The notes: generated from the letters alone by a model not told the origin. Counted from the first letter of the stretch, positions 27,000 to 36,108 are shown. The stretch is DNA of 64,000 bases from Thermococcus sp. 21S9 (GCF_012027635.1 NZ_SNUS01000001.1:1116001-1180000); one strand, 5' to 3'. Program-made: numbers and translations.

Positions 27000-27452
27000 A
27001 TGGTGGTGGATGAGCTCGACATCAAGATAATCTCACTCCTCCAGAAAAACGCGAGGCTCTCCTACCGTGAGATAGCGAGGGAGCTGAACGTTGCTGTGGG
27101 AACCGTGTACAACAGGATAAAGAGGCTCGAAGAGGAGGGTGTTATCAAGGGTTACGCTCCGGTTCTTGATTACGAAAAGCTGGGCTTTGGGTTAACGGCG
27201 CTCATCGGAATCAAGGCGCAGGGGCGGAAGATAGCGGAGATAGAAAGAAAGATAGCCGAGAAAACCCGGGCGATGATGGTCTACGACATAACGGGCGAGT
27301 TTGACATCTTCGTCATAGCGAAGTTTAAGGACAGGGAGGACATGAACCGCTTCGTGAAGTGGCTTCTATCCCTGGATGGGGTTGAGAAAACGAACACGAG
27401 CGTGGCCATGCAGGTTGTGAAGGAGGAGCCAAGGTTAGCCCTTGAGGACTAA
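27000..27452 (+). CDS. Lrp/AsnC-family transcriptional regulator
   Basis: The 150-residue protein has an N-terminal winged helix (LDIKIISLLQKNARLSYREI, VAVGTVYNRIKRLEEEGVIK) and a C-terminal RAM ligand domain (MVVYDITGEFDIFVIAKF-like region). Such proteins regulate amino-acid or energy genes; its effector is unknown. The ATG at 27000 would give a leaderless mRNA; GTG codons at 27003 and 27006 are alternatives. It converges with the next gene, overlapping by 18 bases. Confidence 0.88.
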   Translation: MVVDELDIKIISLLQKNARLSYREIARELNVAVGTVYNRIKRLEEEGVIKGYAPVLDYEKLGFGLTALIGIKAQGRKIAEIERKIAEKTRAMMVYDITGEFDIFVIAKFKDREDMNRFVKWLLSLDGVEKTNTSVAMQVVKEEPRLALED

Positions 27453-27764
27453 CACCTCGTCGAGGAAGCGCTTTGCAAAGTCCTCGAAGCTCTCAACGGG
27501 AAGCTCCACTTCCTTTCCGTTGACCTTTCCCCTGAAAACGTAGCGTCTCGCCGTTATCTCCAGGATTTTTTTGAAGTCCGGGCTGGTCTCCACGGTTCTT
27601 TCGAGAACCCTCGTGAACTCGTCGCTGTCAACCTCAACGACAACTCCCTCTATAACCACCCTCTTTCCGCAATCCTCTTCGCTACACTCAAACTTGAAGG
27701 GAACGCCGGGGGCGAACTCTATCGGCAGGCTCAGCCCCTCGGCGTTGTAGATGAACCCCTTCAT
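27435..27764 (-). CDS. Conserved hypothetical protein, 109 residues
   Basis: A soluble, mainly acidic protein with no recognised family. It contains one CX4C-like pair (FKCSEEDCGKR reads FECSEEDCGKR) that might bind metal, in a beta-rich first half, and a helical second half ending FAKRFLDEVLVLKG. It lies one base downstream of the HTH-phosphoribosyltransferase gene on the same strand, so the two are probably co-transcribed. Confidence 0.7.
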   Translation of the reverse strand: MKGFIYNAEGLSLPIEFAPGVPFKFECSEEDCGKRVVIEGVVVEVDSDEFTRVLERTVETSPDFKKILEITARRYVFRGKVNGKEVELPVESFEDFAKRFLDEVLVLKG

Positions 27765-27765
27765 A

Positions 27766-28482
27766 TCAATCCAACCTTATGAGGCTTTCAACCGGGAACT
27801 CGTATTCCTCCTGGAGTTTCTCAACGATGTCGCCGACGCTCACGAGGAAGAACATTCCTATCGGCTTTGCTCCGGCCTGCTTCGTCATCTCGACGAGGGC
27901 CCTCTGGGTTTCTCCGCTCCTTATCACGTCGTCCACTATGAGGACGTTCTCGCCCTTCTTGAGTGCCCACTGGGGAAGGTACAGGGTCATAACGGTTCCC
28001 GAGGCGCTGGGAACGTAGCTGACCTCGTAGAACTTCTCAACTCCGACTTCCTTCTTCTTCTTGGCGTAGACTATGTCCGCTCCGAGTTCCCTCGCTATGT
28101 GGACGCCGAGGGCTATTCCATCGGTTGCGGCAGTGAGCACCTTGTCGACGTCCTTGTCAAGGTACCTCCCGGCCACCTCTTCCGCTATAAGACTCATCAG
28201 GGCCGTGTCGCTGAGCACGGGCATGTTGTCGAAGAAGCCCCTCTCATCGAACTTTATCCTCTTCTTTACCTCCTCCTCAAGGTTTATGTAGGGCAGGAGG
28301 AGCTGGAGCAGTTCCCTCGTCCTCTCGGCGCTTGGAAGGACCTTTCCGCGAACGTACCTGTTCAGAACCGTTATCGGCAGTCCCGTTATTTTCGAGAGTT
28401 CCTCGTAGGTGTAGCTTTTCTTGAGGAGCCTCAACACCCTGATGAGTCTGAGCTTCTCCTGGACGGACTTTAGCTGGCTCAT
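27766..28482 (-). CDS. HTH-phosphoribosyltransferase regulator (GfcR-like)
   Basis: The 238-residue fusion joins a helix-turn-helix (YTYEELSKITGLPITVLNRY, residues 24-43) to a type I phosphoribosyltransferase domain with the PRPP motif VLIVDDVIRSGET near residue 185. It resembles archaeal orotate-phosphoribosyltransferase-like regulators such as haloarchaeal GfcR, which controls sugar metabolism. DNA binding controlled by a phosphoribosyl ligand is inferred. Enzymatic activity is uncertain. Confidence 0.85.
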   Translation of the reverse strand: MSQLKSVQEKLRLIRVLRLLKKSYTYEELSKITGLPITVLNRYVRGKVLPSAERTRELLQLLLPYINLEEEVKKRIKFDERGFFDNMPVLSDTALMSLIAEEVAGRYLDKDVDKVLTAATDGIALGVHIARELGADIVYAKKKKEVGVEKFYEVSYVPSASGTVMTLYLPQWALKKGENVLIVDDVIRSGETQRALVEMTKQAGAKPIGMFFLVSVGDIVEKLQEEYEFPVESLIRLD

Positions 28483-28537
28483 CCTCTCACCTCCGCGTGC
28501 CCGTTGTTTAACAAGAAAATGTATAAATACGTTTCGG

Positions 28538-29023
28538 TCATCCGAGAACCTTACGCCGGTACTCCTCTATGACGTCGCCGTATTCCCTCAGGAGAAACTC
28601 CTTTGTAACCGGTTCCCCATCTGGATGATTGATTCCAGGGCAGAATGAGTCCTCCTTAACGTAAATCTCCATCTTCTTCCCGTGTTTGATGAAGATGAAC
28701 GGGTAGAGTCTGCATGCGAGGGGTCTGTGGGCGTAAATCCTGCACCTCTTTGTTTCAGGGTCGAGGAAAACGCACGCCCCGTCGAAGGGCCTCTTCTTTA
28801 TGGCGTAGCCAAGGAACTTGTCCCCCCGATAGAAAAGTTTCTCATAATCCACGAACTCCCACGTGTTGTATCCAAGCTCTTCGATTCTCGTTATGTCCTC
28901 ATCTCTTAGGGGAATTTCGAGTTCTTCACAACACTTTCCGCATTCCTCGAGGCATTTAAATTTGAAGGAAGGGTCGGACTCGACCTCGAGGGTTTCGAGG
29001 TCAATAGTCGCGACCCACCTCAA
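28538..29023 (-). CDS. YkgJ-family cysteine cluster protein
   Basis: The 161-residue protein has the YkgJ cysteine pattern: CLEECGKCC near residue 25, CVFLDPETKRCRIYAHRPLA followed by CRLYP, and FCPG. The family is thought to bind zinc or Fe-S; the role is unknown. A TTG start at 29023 preceded by GGGGGTGA is preferred; the frame runs on to 29050 but would overlap the upstream gene. It is the last gene of an SRP54-RAM-YkgJ run. Confidence 0.85.
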   Translation of the reverse strand: MRWVATIDLETLEVESDPSFKFKCLEECGKCCEELEIPLRDEDITRIEELGYNTWEFVDYEKLFYRGDKFLGYAIKKRPFDGACVFLDPETKRCRIYAHRPLACRLYPFIFIKHGKKMEIYVKEDSFCPGINHPDGEPVTKEFLLREYGDVIEEYRRKVLG

Positions 29024-29027
29024 GGCT

Positions 29028-29267
29028 TCACCCCCGGTAGGTGCTCGCAATCAGCGTTTCGGTCATCTCAATCTCCGGAATCTTTCTGAGGACTTCGTCG
29101 TGGAACTTGTCAAGGTCCTCTATCCTTGGAACCTCCACGCGGAGTATTATGTCGTATTCGCCGTAAACCCTGTAGGCCTCCTTAACGCGTGGGTCCTTCT
29201 TGAGCTCCTCGTAGACCTTCTCCTCGTTTCCGGGCTTTACGACCACCAACACGAAGGCCTCAATCAT
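29028..29267 (-). CDS. Stand-alone RAM (Lrp effector-binding) domain protein
   Basis: The 79-residue protein consists only of the alpha/beta ligand-binding domain of Lrp/AsnC regulators ([33 protein letters not shown]), without a DNA-binding part. Such proteins form oligomers that bind amino acids. It overlaps the SRP54 stop by 4 bases and its stop supplies the ribosome binding site of the next gene. Confidence 0.88.
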   Translation of the reverse strand: MIEAFVLVVVKPGNEEKVYEELKKDPRVKEAYRVYGEYDIILRVEVPRIEDLDKFHDEVLRKIPEIEMTETLIASTYRG

Positions 29268-30610
29268 ACCCCGAACCCCCCTAAGTTGAACTTCTTGGCC
29301 ATCTTGGCCAGCTTTCTCTTATTCATGCTCTTGAACATCTTCTTCATTTGGTTGTACTGGTTTAAAAGCTCTCTGACTTCAGACGTGCTCGTTCCCGAAC
29401 CCCGGGCAATCCTCTTTATGCGGGAGTAGTTGATTATCTCCGGGTGCTCAAGCTCCTCCTCCGTCATCGAGTCCATTATTACGCGATACCTCTTAAGCTT
29501 CTCCTCCCCGACCTTAATCGCGTCATCTGGAAGCGAGTAGCCAAGGCCTGGAATCATCTGGAGTATCTGCTTGAGCGGGCCCATCTTCTGCATCGCCTCG
29601 AGCTGGGCGTACATGTCCTTGAGGTTGAATTTGCCCTTGAGGAACTTCTCAACGTCTTCCTCGGTGAATTCCTGCTGTTTCTGAAGCTCTTCAATCTTCT
29701 CAAGGAGTCCCTGGATGTCTCCAAGGCCGAGGAGCCTTGAAACGAAGCGCTTGGGGTCGAAGGGCTCCAAATCGTCTATCCTCTCGCCGACACCTATGAA
29801 CTTAATCGGCGCCCCCGTTGCGGCAACGGCGGAAAGCGCTCCACCGCCCTTGGCCGAACCGTCGAGCTTCGTGACGATTATCGAGCCTATCGGAGTGGCT
29901 TCTTTGAAGGCCAGCGCCTGGTTGTAGGCCTGCTGGCCGATGGTTCCGTCTATGACGAGTATGACCTCGTGGGGCTTTATGGCCTCGCTTATCTGCCTCA
30001 TCTCCTCGATGAGGCCCTTCTCCTCCTTGTGCCTTCCGGCGGAGTCCACGATTATGACGTCAACTCCTTTCTCGCGGAAGTGCTCAACCCCTTCCCTTGC
30101 GAGCTTGACCGCGTCCTTCTCGTTGGGGTCGCCGAAGACCTCTATGCCGTAGGGGTCGAGGAGCTGTCTGAGCTGGTGGTACGCTCCGGGACGCCAGGTA
30201 TCGGAACATACGACACCGACCTTGTAGCCCCTCTTCTGAAGGTGCCTCGCCAGCTTAGCCACGCTCGTCGTCTTTCCTGAACCCTGAATACCGACGGTGA
30301 GCAAAACGGTCGGCTTTTCCTTTATCTCGAGGGGCTTCGCCTCGGTTCCTAGGAACTTCGTGAGCTCTTCGTAGACTATCTTGATGATGTGCTCCTTCCT
30401 GCTGACGCCCGCCGGCGGTTCCTCTTCGAGGGCCCTCTTCTGTATCGTTTTCGTGAGCTGAAGAACGAGCTTGACGTTGACGTCCGCCTGCAGGAGTGCC
30501 CTCTGGATGTCCCTAACTACCTCCTTTATCGTCGCCTCGTCAACGGTTCCGGAGCGCGCGAGCTTCCTGAGGGCGTTGTTAAGGGCCTTTCCAAGTTTTT
30601 CTAACGCCAT
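29264..30610 (-). CDS. srp54: Signal recognition particle GTPase SRP54
   Basis: The 448-residue Ffh/SRP54 protein carries an N domain, a GTPase domain with GIQGSGKTT (about residues 104-112), DTWRPGA, DSAGRH and [10 protein letters not shown], and a Met-rich M domain (about 295-430) that binds signal peptides and 7S RNA. The ATG at 30610 follows GGTGGTGAG; upstream in-frame codons to 30745 are non-coding. A TATA box (TTTATAAA) lies at 30641-30648. It would work with SecY and uL23 encoded earlier. Confidence 0.96.
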   Translation of the reverse strand: MALEKLGKALNNALRKLARSGTVDEATIKEVVRDIQRALLQADVNVKLVLQLTKTIQKRALEEEPPAGVSRKEHIIKIVYEELTKFLGTEAKPLEIKEKPTVLLTVGIQGSGKTTSVAKLARHLQKRGYKVGVVCSDTWRPGAYHQLRQLLDPYGIEVFGDPNEKDAVKLAREGVEHFREKGVDVIIVDSAGRHKEEKGLIEEMRQISEAIKPHEVILVIDGTIGQQAYNQALAFKEATPIGSIIVTKLDGSAKGGGALSAVAATGAPIKFIGVGERIDDLEPFDPKRFVSRLLGLGDIQGLLEKIEELQKQQEFTEEDVEKFLKGKFNLKDMYAQLEAMQKMGPLKQILQMIPGLGYSLPDDAIKVGEEKLKRYRVIMDSMTEEELEHPEIINYSRIKRIARGSGTSTSEVRELLNQYNQMKKMFKSMNKRKLAKMAKKFNLGGFGV

Positions 30611-30640
30611 CTCACCACCGTTACTATGAGGGCTGGGGAG

Positions 30641-30648
30641 TTTATAAA
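30641..30648 (-). promoter_or_regulatory. TATA box for the SRP54 operon
   Basis: TTTATAAA, 30 bases from the SRP54 ATG on the minus strand. Confidence 0.6.
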
Positions 30649-30669
30649 CGGTTGGGTGGGGAAGCTCTG

Positions 30670-30677
30670 TATAAATG
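30670..30677 (+). promoter_or_regulatory. TATA box for the candidate C/D RNA
   Basis: TATAAATG, ending 19 bases before the candidate C box; there is no protein gene at the matching distance on this strand. Confidence 0.4.
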
Positions 30678-30696
30678 CACGCATTTTTCAAAAACA

Positions 30697-30760
30697 GCGA
30701 TGATATGTCTCTTTTCTTTGAACAAAAGTGTTCATTGAGGCTCAAAATCCGTCCTGAGGC
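30697..30760 (+). ncRNA. Candidate C/D box guide RNA
   Basis: Between divergent SRP54 and a microprotein gene. A C box (GCGATGA, 30697-30703) follows a TATA box at normal distance, and a D box (CTGA, 30754-30757) is followed within 4 bases by a T tract. The 61-base C-to-D length suits archaeal C/D RNAs. Internal D' and C' boxes are poor (TTGA at 30718, CATTGA at 30733), and no terminal stem is obvious. Guide targets were not determined. Tentative. Confidence 0.35.
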
Positions 30761-30820
30761 ATTTTTTGAGCGAGTATAGCGCTGAACACGGCATTCTTGC
30801 TGAAATCGGGGCTGAAAACC

Positions 30821-30828
30821 TTTTTAAA
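30821..30828 (+). promoter_or_regulatory. TATA box for the 34-residue microprotein gene
   Basis: TTTTTAAA, 50 bases before the microprotein ATG. Confidence 0.45.
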
Positions 30829-30878
30829 CCGAAAAACCCGTAGTAGATACTGGAGAGAATGAAAAGGAGGTGAGAGAG

Positions 30879-30983
30879 ATGATATGGCCGATAGCCATGT
30901 ACGAGTACATGTTCACGCGTGAGAGGGAGAAGAGAAAGAAGCCCATACCCGAGGAGCTCGAGTACGTCGAGATGCTCCAGTGA
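30879..30983 (+). CDS. 34-residue microprotein
   Basis: This small gene encodes MIWPIAMYEYMFTREREKRK then KPIPEELEYVEMLQ. It has its own TATA box and the ribosome binding site AAAGGAGGTGAGAGAG, identical to that of the 28-residue gene at 26432-26518. The two peptides share a short hydrophobic start, an aromatic/Met stretch and a REKR-K basic cluster. No function is known. The next gene has its own TATA box at 30986. Confidence 0.65.
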   Translation: MIWPIAMYEYMFTREREKRKKPIPEELEYVEMLQ

Positions 30984-31022
30984 AGTATTTAAGCGGTCTT
31001 TTCTATTTCCCCCGGTGGTGCT

Positions 31023-31877
31023 ATGAGGATTCATCACGAGTGCGTTGCCTGCGCGATAAACCAGTGTCAGAAAATCGTCGAGATGAGCTTAACCGATGAA
31101 AATTCCCGCAGGGATGCGATGTTGTTTTCGCTCAAGCGCGCCTCCGAGCTGTTCTCAAAGGACTCAATTCCTGCAGTCGTTGGGGGATTGCTCTTCCTCG
31201 ACCTCTACGAGTTCATTGGGAACGACGACCCTTTCAGGGACTACAAGCGCCTTTCAAACGAGATGGCAAAGGGACTTGTGGGCCACTTTGAGGATTCCGA
31301 CCTTAAAACCGCACTAAAGCTCGCGATAGCCGGAAACGTCGTGGACTTTTCAACGGGCTACAACCCTGAGAAGCTTGAGGAGGACATCAGAAAGGTTCTC
31401 GAGGAGAGCCTTCGTATAGACCACAGCGATGAGCTCTTCACGAGACTGAAGCGCGCTGGGGTTCTTCTCTACCTCGTTGACAACTGCGGTGAGATATACT
31501 TCGACAGGCTATTCCTCGGGAAGCTGAGAGAGGAGTTTCCGAACCTTAAAATAATCGTTGCGGGTAAGGCCGGCCCGATAATAAACGATGCAACCGTTGA
31601 AGACCTCCTTGAGGCAGGCTTCGAAGGAATTGCTGAGGTCATCTCAACGGGCTCGAGACTGCCGGGCACTCCAATCGAGCACGTTTCAGAGGAGTTCCTT
31701 GAGGTTTTCCGCTCGGCGGACGTCGTCATTGCTAAGGGGCAGGCCAACTTCGAGACCCTGAGTGAACTTCGGGACTCCAGAATCTTCTTTCTGCTCAAGG
31801 CCAAATGCCCGGCAATCGCGAGGGAAATCGGGGTCCCAATAGGCTCCCTCCTCTGCTTTAACCCTGCTCTTCGTTGA
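31023..31877 (+). CDS. DUF89 (ARMT1-like) metal-dependent phosphatase
   Basis: The 284-residue protein belongs to DUF89. The N-terminal CVACAINQC motif and the active-site LYLVDNCGEIYFDRLF (about residues 150-165), AGKAGPIINDATVEDL and VIAKGQANFETL segments are intact. By family knowledge these are metal-dependent phosphatases that remove damaged sugar phosphates. The start is the ATG at 31023; a TATA box TATTTAAG lies at 30986-30993. Confidence 0.88.
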   Translation: MRIHHECVACAINQCQKIVEMSLTDENSRRDAMLFSLKRASELFSKDSIPAVVGGLLFLDLYEFIGNDDPFRDYKRLSNEMAKGLVGHFEDSDLKTALKLAIAGNVVDFSTGYNPEKLEEDIRKVLEESLRIDHSDELFTRLKRAGVLLYLVDNCGEIYFDRLFLGKLREEFPNLKIIVAGKAGPIINDATVEDLLEAGFEGIAEVISTGSRLPGTPIEHVSEEFLEVFRSADVVIAKGQANFETLSELRDSRIFFLLKAKCPAIAREIGVPIGSLLCFNPALR

Positions 31878-31956
31878 TTGTCGATATTATTTTTAACGAA
31901 TGTCTATCAGAAAGCCTTTTATACTTTGAAGTGGTACATAGTAACGGTGATAGGCT

Positions 31957-32166
31957 ATGGCAACCGTTATTAAGCGTGACCCCTCAAAGTTTTTGAGAGA
32001 GATGAAGACCCACTACGGGGACGTATGGCGCATGCCGTCAAGCAGGTACCTTCTTCAGCCCGATTTCGTTGTAGTTGACCCCAAAACCGGAAAGAAGACC
32101 AAGGTCAGCTTCGTGTCCCTTGACGATGGAGAAGTGGTTGGAGTCGTTTACGACGACCTCGGATGA
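31957..32166 (+). CDS. Small hypothetical protein, 69 residues
   Basis: A basic then acidic small protein (TVIKRDPSKFLREMKTHYGD) with a beta-rich C-terminal half (FVVVDPKTGKKTKVSFVSLD). No family is recognised. It has a TATA-like TTTTATAC at 31917 and GGTGATAGGCT before the ATG, so it is probably a real single gene. Confidence 0.6.
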   Translation: MATVIKRDPSKFLREMKTHYGDVWRMPSSRYLLQPDFVVVDPKTGKKTKVSFVSLDDGEVVGVVYDDLG

Positions 32167-32246
32167 TTTCGTCTTTTGCCTTACCCACTTCTGACTTTGG
32201 CCGGAAATCATAAATAGGATTCTGTGTTACCTAACTTGGTGGGAGC

Positions 32247-33548
32247 ATGTCGGTTGATATTTACAATGAAGTGCTTTACCTGACAAGGAGTATTAAGGAC
32301 CCTTATCTTCGGGCCATTACGTATGCGAGAATAGGATATTACATGCACCGGGCCAAAAATCCCCGCTACGCCGAAGCATTCACCCGGGCCCTGAAGGCCG
32401 TTGCCTCGATAGACAACCCAATACTAATCGTGAAGGCCCTCATAGAAGTCGCTACATTTCTCGGGAAGACGGGGTCCAAAAGCGCCACGAAGACTTTTAT
32501 TCAGGCTTACGAGTCCATTAAGACCTTCCCTCAACCCCTACGGGATGAAATGCTTGAGGAACTCGTCCACAGGCTTCTTGAGCTTGGACGTGTTGACGAC
32601 GCTTTCTTCTATGCCAAGGAGATTGAGAACAACGTAAAGCGCAACGACACCCTCCTTCACGTCATCCATCACTACATTGAGAAGGGCAACCTGCGTAAGG
32701 CCCGGCTCATCCTTGAGCTAATCGAAGACGAACCCTGGCATTCCATAGCGGCGTATGAGGTTCTTAAGGAGCACCTGAAGAGGGAAGAGTTCGGCAGTGC
32801 CATCAAGGTTCTCTCGGAGTTCAAGAGCGAGTACTGGCTTGGGGAGGCAATGAAGGCCGTTGCAGTTCATCTCAAAAAGGCCAACGTTCCAGAGGGGACC
32901 TATGAGAAGTTCGTTGACGTGGCCCTGAGCATATCTTCCAGAGTTGGGTTCGAGGTTCTCATCTCCTTCCTCATAGGCGTCGCCGCACAGGGAGAAATAG
33001 ACTTCGTTATAAGCGTCCTGTCCAAGGTTCCACGCGAGCTTCGTTCTGAGCTCCTCAGGTCCCTTGTTCAGGCGGTTCTTGACAGGCCCGAACTCCTTGA
33101 GAGACTCATTGATAGGCTAATCGGCGATGAGAAAGAGCTCGTAATGAGCACAATACTCGATGCCCTCCTTGAGAGACAGCCGAGCGGGGAGTACTACGAG
33201 CTCGTGAAGAGAATAGGCTCTGAAACCGACAGCGAGAGGGTGATAGTCAAGGCAGTCCGCTACCTCTCGAAGCTCCACGCCTACGATGACGCCTGGGAGC
33301 TGGCTTCAAAGGTCACCAATCCTTATCTCCGCTCGTTGGCCTTCGGAAGCATCGCCGTTGAGAAGCTCAAGGAGAACGACGTTGACGGGGCCATTGATGC
33401 TTCCCTTGAGGTGAAGGACCCGCGCTGGGGCTCTTGGCTCCTCAGCGAAATCCTTGCCAAAATTCTTGAGGTCAAAACGGGAGGAGAGCTTAAGGAGGAC
33501 ATCGAAGAGCGCGCCGAAGCACAGCGCAAACTCTGGGAGGGGAGCTAA
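32247..33548 (+). CDS. Alpha-solenoid (TPR-like) repeat protein
   Basis: The 433-residue protein is made throughout of helical hairpin repeats of about 30-35 residues. A recurring signature DPYLRAITYARIGYY, NPYLRSLAFGSIAVEKL, DPRWGSWLLSEILAKI links it to the protein at 36803-37873. No catalytic motif, signal peptide or membrane helix is seen. It is probably a scaffold for protein interactions; partners are unknown. A TATA box CATAAATA lies near 32208. Confidence 0.75.
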   Translation: MSVDIYNEVLYLTRSIKDPYLRAITYARIGYYMHRAKNPRYAEAFTRALKAVASIDNPILIVKALIEVATFLGKTGSKSATKTFIQAYESIKTFPQPLRDEMLEELVHRLLELGRVDDAFFYAKEIENNVKRNDTLLHVIHHYIEKGNLRKARLILELIEDEPWHSIAAYEVLKEHLKREEFGSAIKVLSEFKSEYWLGEAMKAVAVHLKKANVPEGTYEKFVDVALSISSRVGFEVLISFLIGVAAQGEIDFVISVLSKVPRELRSELLRSLVQAVLDRPELLERLIDRLIGDEKELVMSTILDALLERQPSGEYYELVKRIGSETDSERVIVKAVRYLSKLHAYDDAWELASKVTNPYLRSLAFGSIAVEKLKENDVDGAIDASLEVKDPRWGSWLLSEILAKILEVKTGGELKEDIEERAEAQRKLWEGS

Positions 33549-33590
33549 CGTTTTAAAGTCCTCCCCTCAATTCTCTTTTCAGGTGATACC

Positions 33591-34394
33591 ATGCCGAGGA
33601 TAGCCATTATTGGAGGCTCCGGAGTCTACGACCCGAAACTGCTTGAGAATATAAGGGAGGAAACCGTTGGGACCCCCTACGGAACGGTAAAGGTCAAGAT
33701 AGGAACCTACAAGGGCGAGGAGATAGCGTTCTTGCCGAGGCACGGGGAGAAGCACAGCGTTCCGCCCCACAAAATAAACTATCACGCCAACATCTGGGCG
33801 CTCCACGAGCTCGGTGTTGAAAGGATTCTCGCAACCTCGGCCGTCGGTTCGCTCAATCTCGACATGAAGCCTGGCGACTTCGTAATCCTCGACCAGCTCA
33901 TGGACTTCACGAAGACGAGGCACTACACCTTCTACGACGGCGAGGACAGCCCCCACGACAGGAAGTTTGTAGCGCACGTTGACTTCACAGACCCCTACTG
34001 CCCGGAGCTCAGGAAGGCCCTCATCACCGCCTCCAAGGAGCTCGGCTTTACCTATCATCCCACCGGAACATACGCCTGCATGGAGGGGCCGAGGTTTGAG
34101 ACGAGGGCCGAGATAAGGGCGCTCAAGATACTCGGCGCCGACGTCGTTGGCATGACCCAGTGTCCGGAAGCGGTCCTCGCGAGGGAGCTCGAGATGTGCT
34201 ACGCGAGCGTTGCCATAGTCACCAACTATGCCGCGGGAATCAGCAAGGAGAAGCTCACCCACACCGAGGTCGTCGAGCTCATGGCGAAGAAGGGCGAGGA
34301 GATAAAGCTCCTCCTCATGAAGGCAGTGGAGCACATTCCCAAGGAGCGTCGCTGTCCGTGCAAGGATGCCCTCAAGGGCGCAACGGGCGAGTGA
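33591..34394 (+). CDS. Purine nucleoside phosphorylase (MTAP family)
   Basis: The 267-residue trimeric-type nucleoside phosphorylase has phosphate site GGSGVYD and RHGEKHSVPPH, and MEGPRFETRAE for ribose. The base-site segment VTNYAAG carries Asn rather than the Asp typical of methylthioadenosine phosphorylases, suggesting 6-oxopurine nucleosides (inosine, guanosine). A C-terminal CPC motif (ERRCPCKDALKG) resembles the stabilising disulfide of Pyrococcus PNP. It salvages purines. Confidence 0.88.
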   Translation: MPRIAIIGGSGVYDPKLLENIREETVGTPYGTVKVKIGTYKGEEIAFLPRHGEKHSVPPHKINYHANIWALHELGVERILATSAVGSLNLDMKPGDFVILDQLMDFTKTRHYTFYDGEDSPHDRKFVAHVDFTDPYCPELRKALITASKELGFTYHPTGTYACMEGPRFETRAEIRALKILGADVVGMTQCPEAVLARELEMCYASVAIVTNYAAGISKEKLTHTEVVELMAKKGEEIKLLLMKAVEHIPKERRCPCKDALKGATGE

Positions 34395-34498
34395 TGTTCT
34401 CTTCTCTCCATTTCTCCCCCGAAAAGTGCTTACGTTGCGAACCGAAAGTTAAGGAAAGTGTTTAATAGTAGGGCGACCTAATTCTCCTGGTGATGCGA

Positions 34499-35836
34499 AT
34501 GAAGTACGACGTCGTGATTATCGGAGCCTCCGCGGGAGGTATCACAACGGCCATCTCGGCCAAGAAGTTCTATCCGGACAAGAGCGTCCTCGTCATCAAG
34601 AGGGAAAAGGTGGGCATGATTCCCTGCGGAATTCCCTACATCTTTGGAACCCTGAAGAGCGTTGACGATGACGTACTGCCAGTTGAGAAGTTCCTTGAGC
34701 CCCTCGGCGTCGATATCCTGACGGACGAAGTTACAGACATCGACCCGAAGAGGAAGGTCGTCAGGACCAGGTCCGGAAAGGAGATAGCCTGGGAGAAGCT
34801 GGTCCTGGCAACGGGCTCGAAGCCTGCAAAGCCCGACTTTCCGGGCATTGACCTCGAGGGAATATACACCGTTCCCAAGGACTACGAGTACCTCACGAAG
34901 CTCCGCGAGAGGGTTGAGGAAGCCGAGAAAATCGTCATCGTCGGCGGTGGTTTCATAGCCCTTGAAGTTGGCGACGAGATAAGGAAGCTCGGCAAGGACG
35001 TGACTCTGGTCGTCAGGAGCAGACTGCTACGGAGTTCCTTCGACCCTGAGTTCAGCGAGATGGTCGAAGAGAGGCTGAAGGAAGCAGGAATAAACATTGC
35101 CTACGGACAGGTTGAGGGCTTCGCCAGGAACGGGAAGGTGGAAAAAGTCAAGCTCCTCGACGGAAGGGAAATCTCGGCCGATTTGGTAATCCTCTCCACA
35201 GGTTACCGGCCCAACGTCGAGCTGGCCGTTAAGGCCGGCCTCAAGGTTACGCGCTACGGGGTCTGGACCGACGAGTACATGAGGACGTCTCACCCCGACA
35301 TCTTTGCGGTTGGAGACTGCGTGGAGCACAGGGACTTCTTCACGGGCAAGCCCTACCAGCTCATGCTCGCCTCTACGGCCACCTTCGAGGCGAGGATTGC
35401 AGGGGCGAATCTCTTCAAGCTCCAGATTGTCAGGGAAAACAGGAGGACGATAGGTGCCTACTCGACCCATATAGCGGGCCTCACCCTCGCGGCGGCCGGT
35501 TTGACGGAGGAGCAGGCAAAGAAGGAAGGATTTGAGGTCATCGTGGGCTACGGCAGGGGTCCGGACAGGCACCCGGCGAAGTTCCCGGACACCTCGATGG
35601 TAACTGTAAAGCTCATCTTCTCCCGCGACAGGGGTGCGATACTTGGAGCCCAGATAGCCGGTGGCAAAAGCGTCGGCGAGATGATAAACATCCTCGCCCT
35701 TGCGATACAGAAGAGGCTCACGGCGAGCGAGCTCTACACCCTCCAGATAGCGACCCACCCGCTTCTGACGGCCTCGCCCGTCGGCTACCAGATACTTCAG
35801 GCGGCCGAGGACGCGCTGGCGAAGCTGAGGACGTGA
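34499..35836 (+). CDS. FAD/NAD(P)-dependent disulfide reductase (CoA-disulfide reductase/Nox family)
   Basis: The 445-residue flavoprotein has FAD site [14 protein letters not shown], redox cysteine in [11 protein letters not shown] (near residue 42), NAD(P) site [17 protein letters not shown] and second FAD motif [12 protein letters not shown] single active-site Cys places it in the CoA-disulfide reductase/NADH oxidase/NSR group; the exact substrate (CoA disulfide, sulfur, O2) cannot be told. The ATG at 34499 follows GGTGATGC. A TATA-like TTTAATAG lies near 34460. Confidence 0.88.
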   Translation: MKYDVVIIGASAGGITTAISAKKFYPDKSVLVIKREKVGMIPCGIPYIFGTLKSVDDDVLPVEKFLEPLGVDILTDEVTDIDPKRKVVRTRSGKEIAWEKLVLATGSKPAKPDFPGIDLEGIYTVPKDYEYLTKLRERVEEAEKIVIVGGGFIALEVGDEIRKLGKDVTLVVRSRLLRSSFDPEFSEMVEERLKEAGINIAYGQVEGFARNGKVEKVKLLDGREISADLVILSTGYRPNVELAVKAGLKVTRYGVWTDEYMRTSHPDIFAVGDCVEHRDFFTGKPYQLMLASTATFEARIAGANLFKLQIVRENRRTIGAYSTHIAGLTLAAAGLTEEQAKKEGFEVIVGYGRGPDRHPAKFPDTSMVTVKLIFSRDRGAILGAQIAGGKSVGEMINILALAIQKRLTASELYTLQIATHPLLTASPVGYQILQAAEDALAKLRT

Positions 35837-35930
35837 GTTTTCTTTGAATTTCCTTTTTTCACAAATGGTGTACTGCCTTTTAATATTGTATTCTATTGTA
35901 TTCTTGGAGAAGAATCACGAACCTTGGTCA
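35837..35930 (+). terminator. T-rich region after the flavoprotein gene
   Basis: Runs TTTTCTTT and CCTTTTTTC in the first 30 bases after the stop look like an archaeal T-tract terminator. The remaining bases are AT-rich and without features. Confidence 0.4.
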
Positions 35931-36108
35931 AACTCTGCGGGACTCTTGTCCCTTGCGTCGAGCAAAGCTCAACGTCGCGCAGGCGAGCAAGCTTTGTGAA
36001 AGCTTGACCAAAACAGTATCCTTTTTATTAAATGAGCAGAGATTAGCCGTGCACTAACTAAAGGCAACTTTAAGAAGGGTTTATCTCTTGAATAACCATT
36101 TCAAAGCA

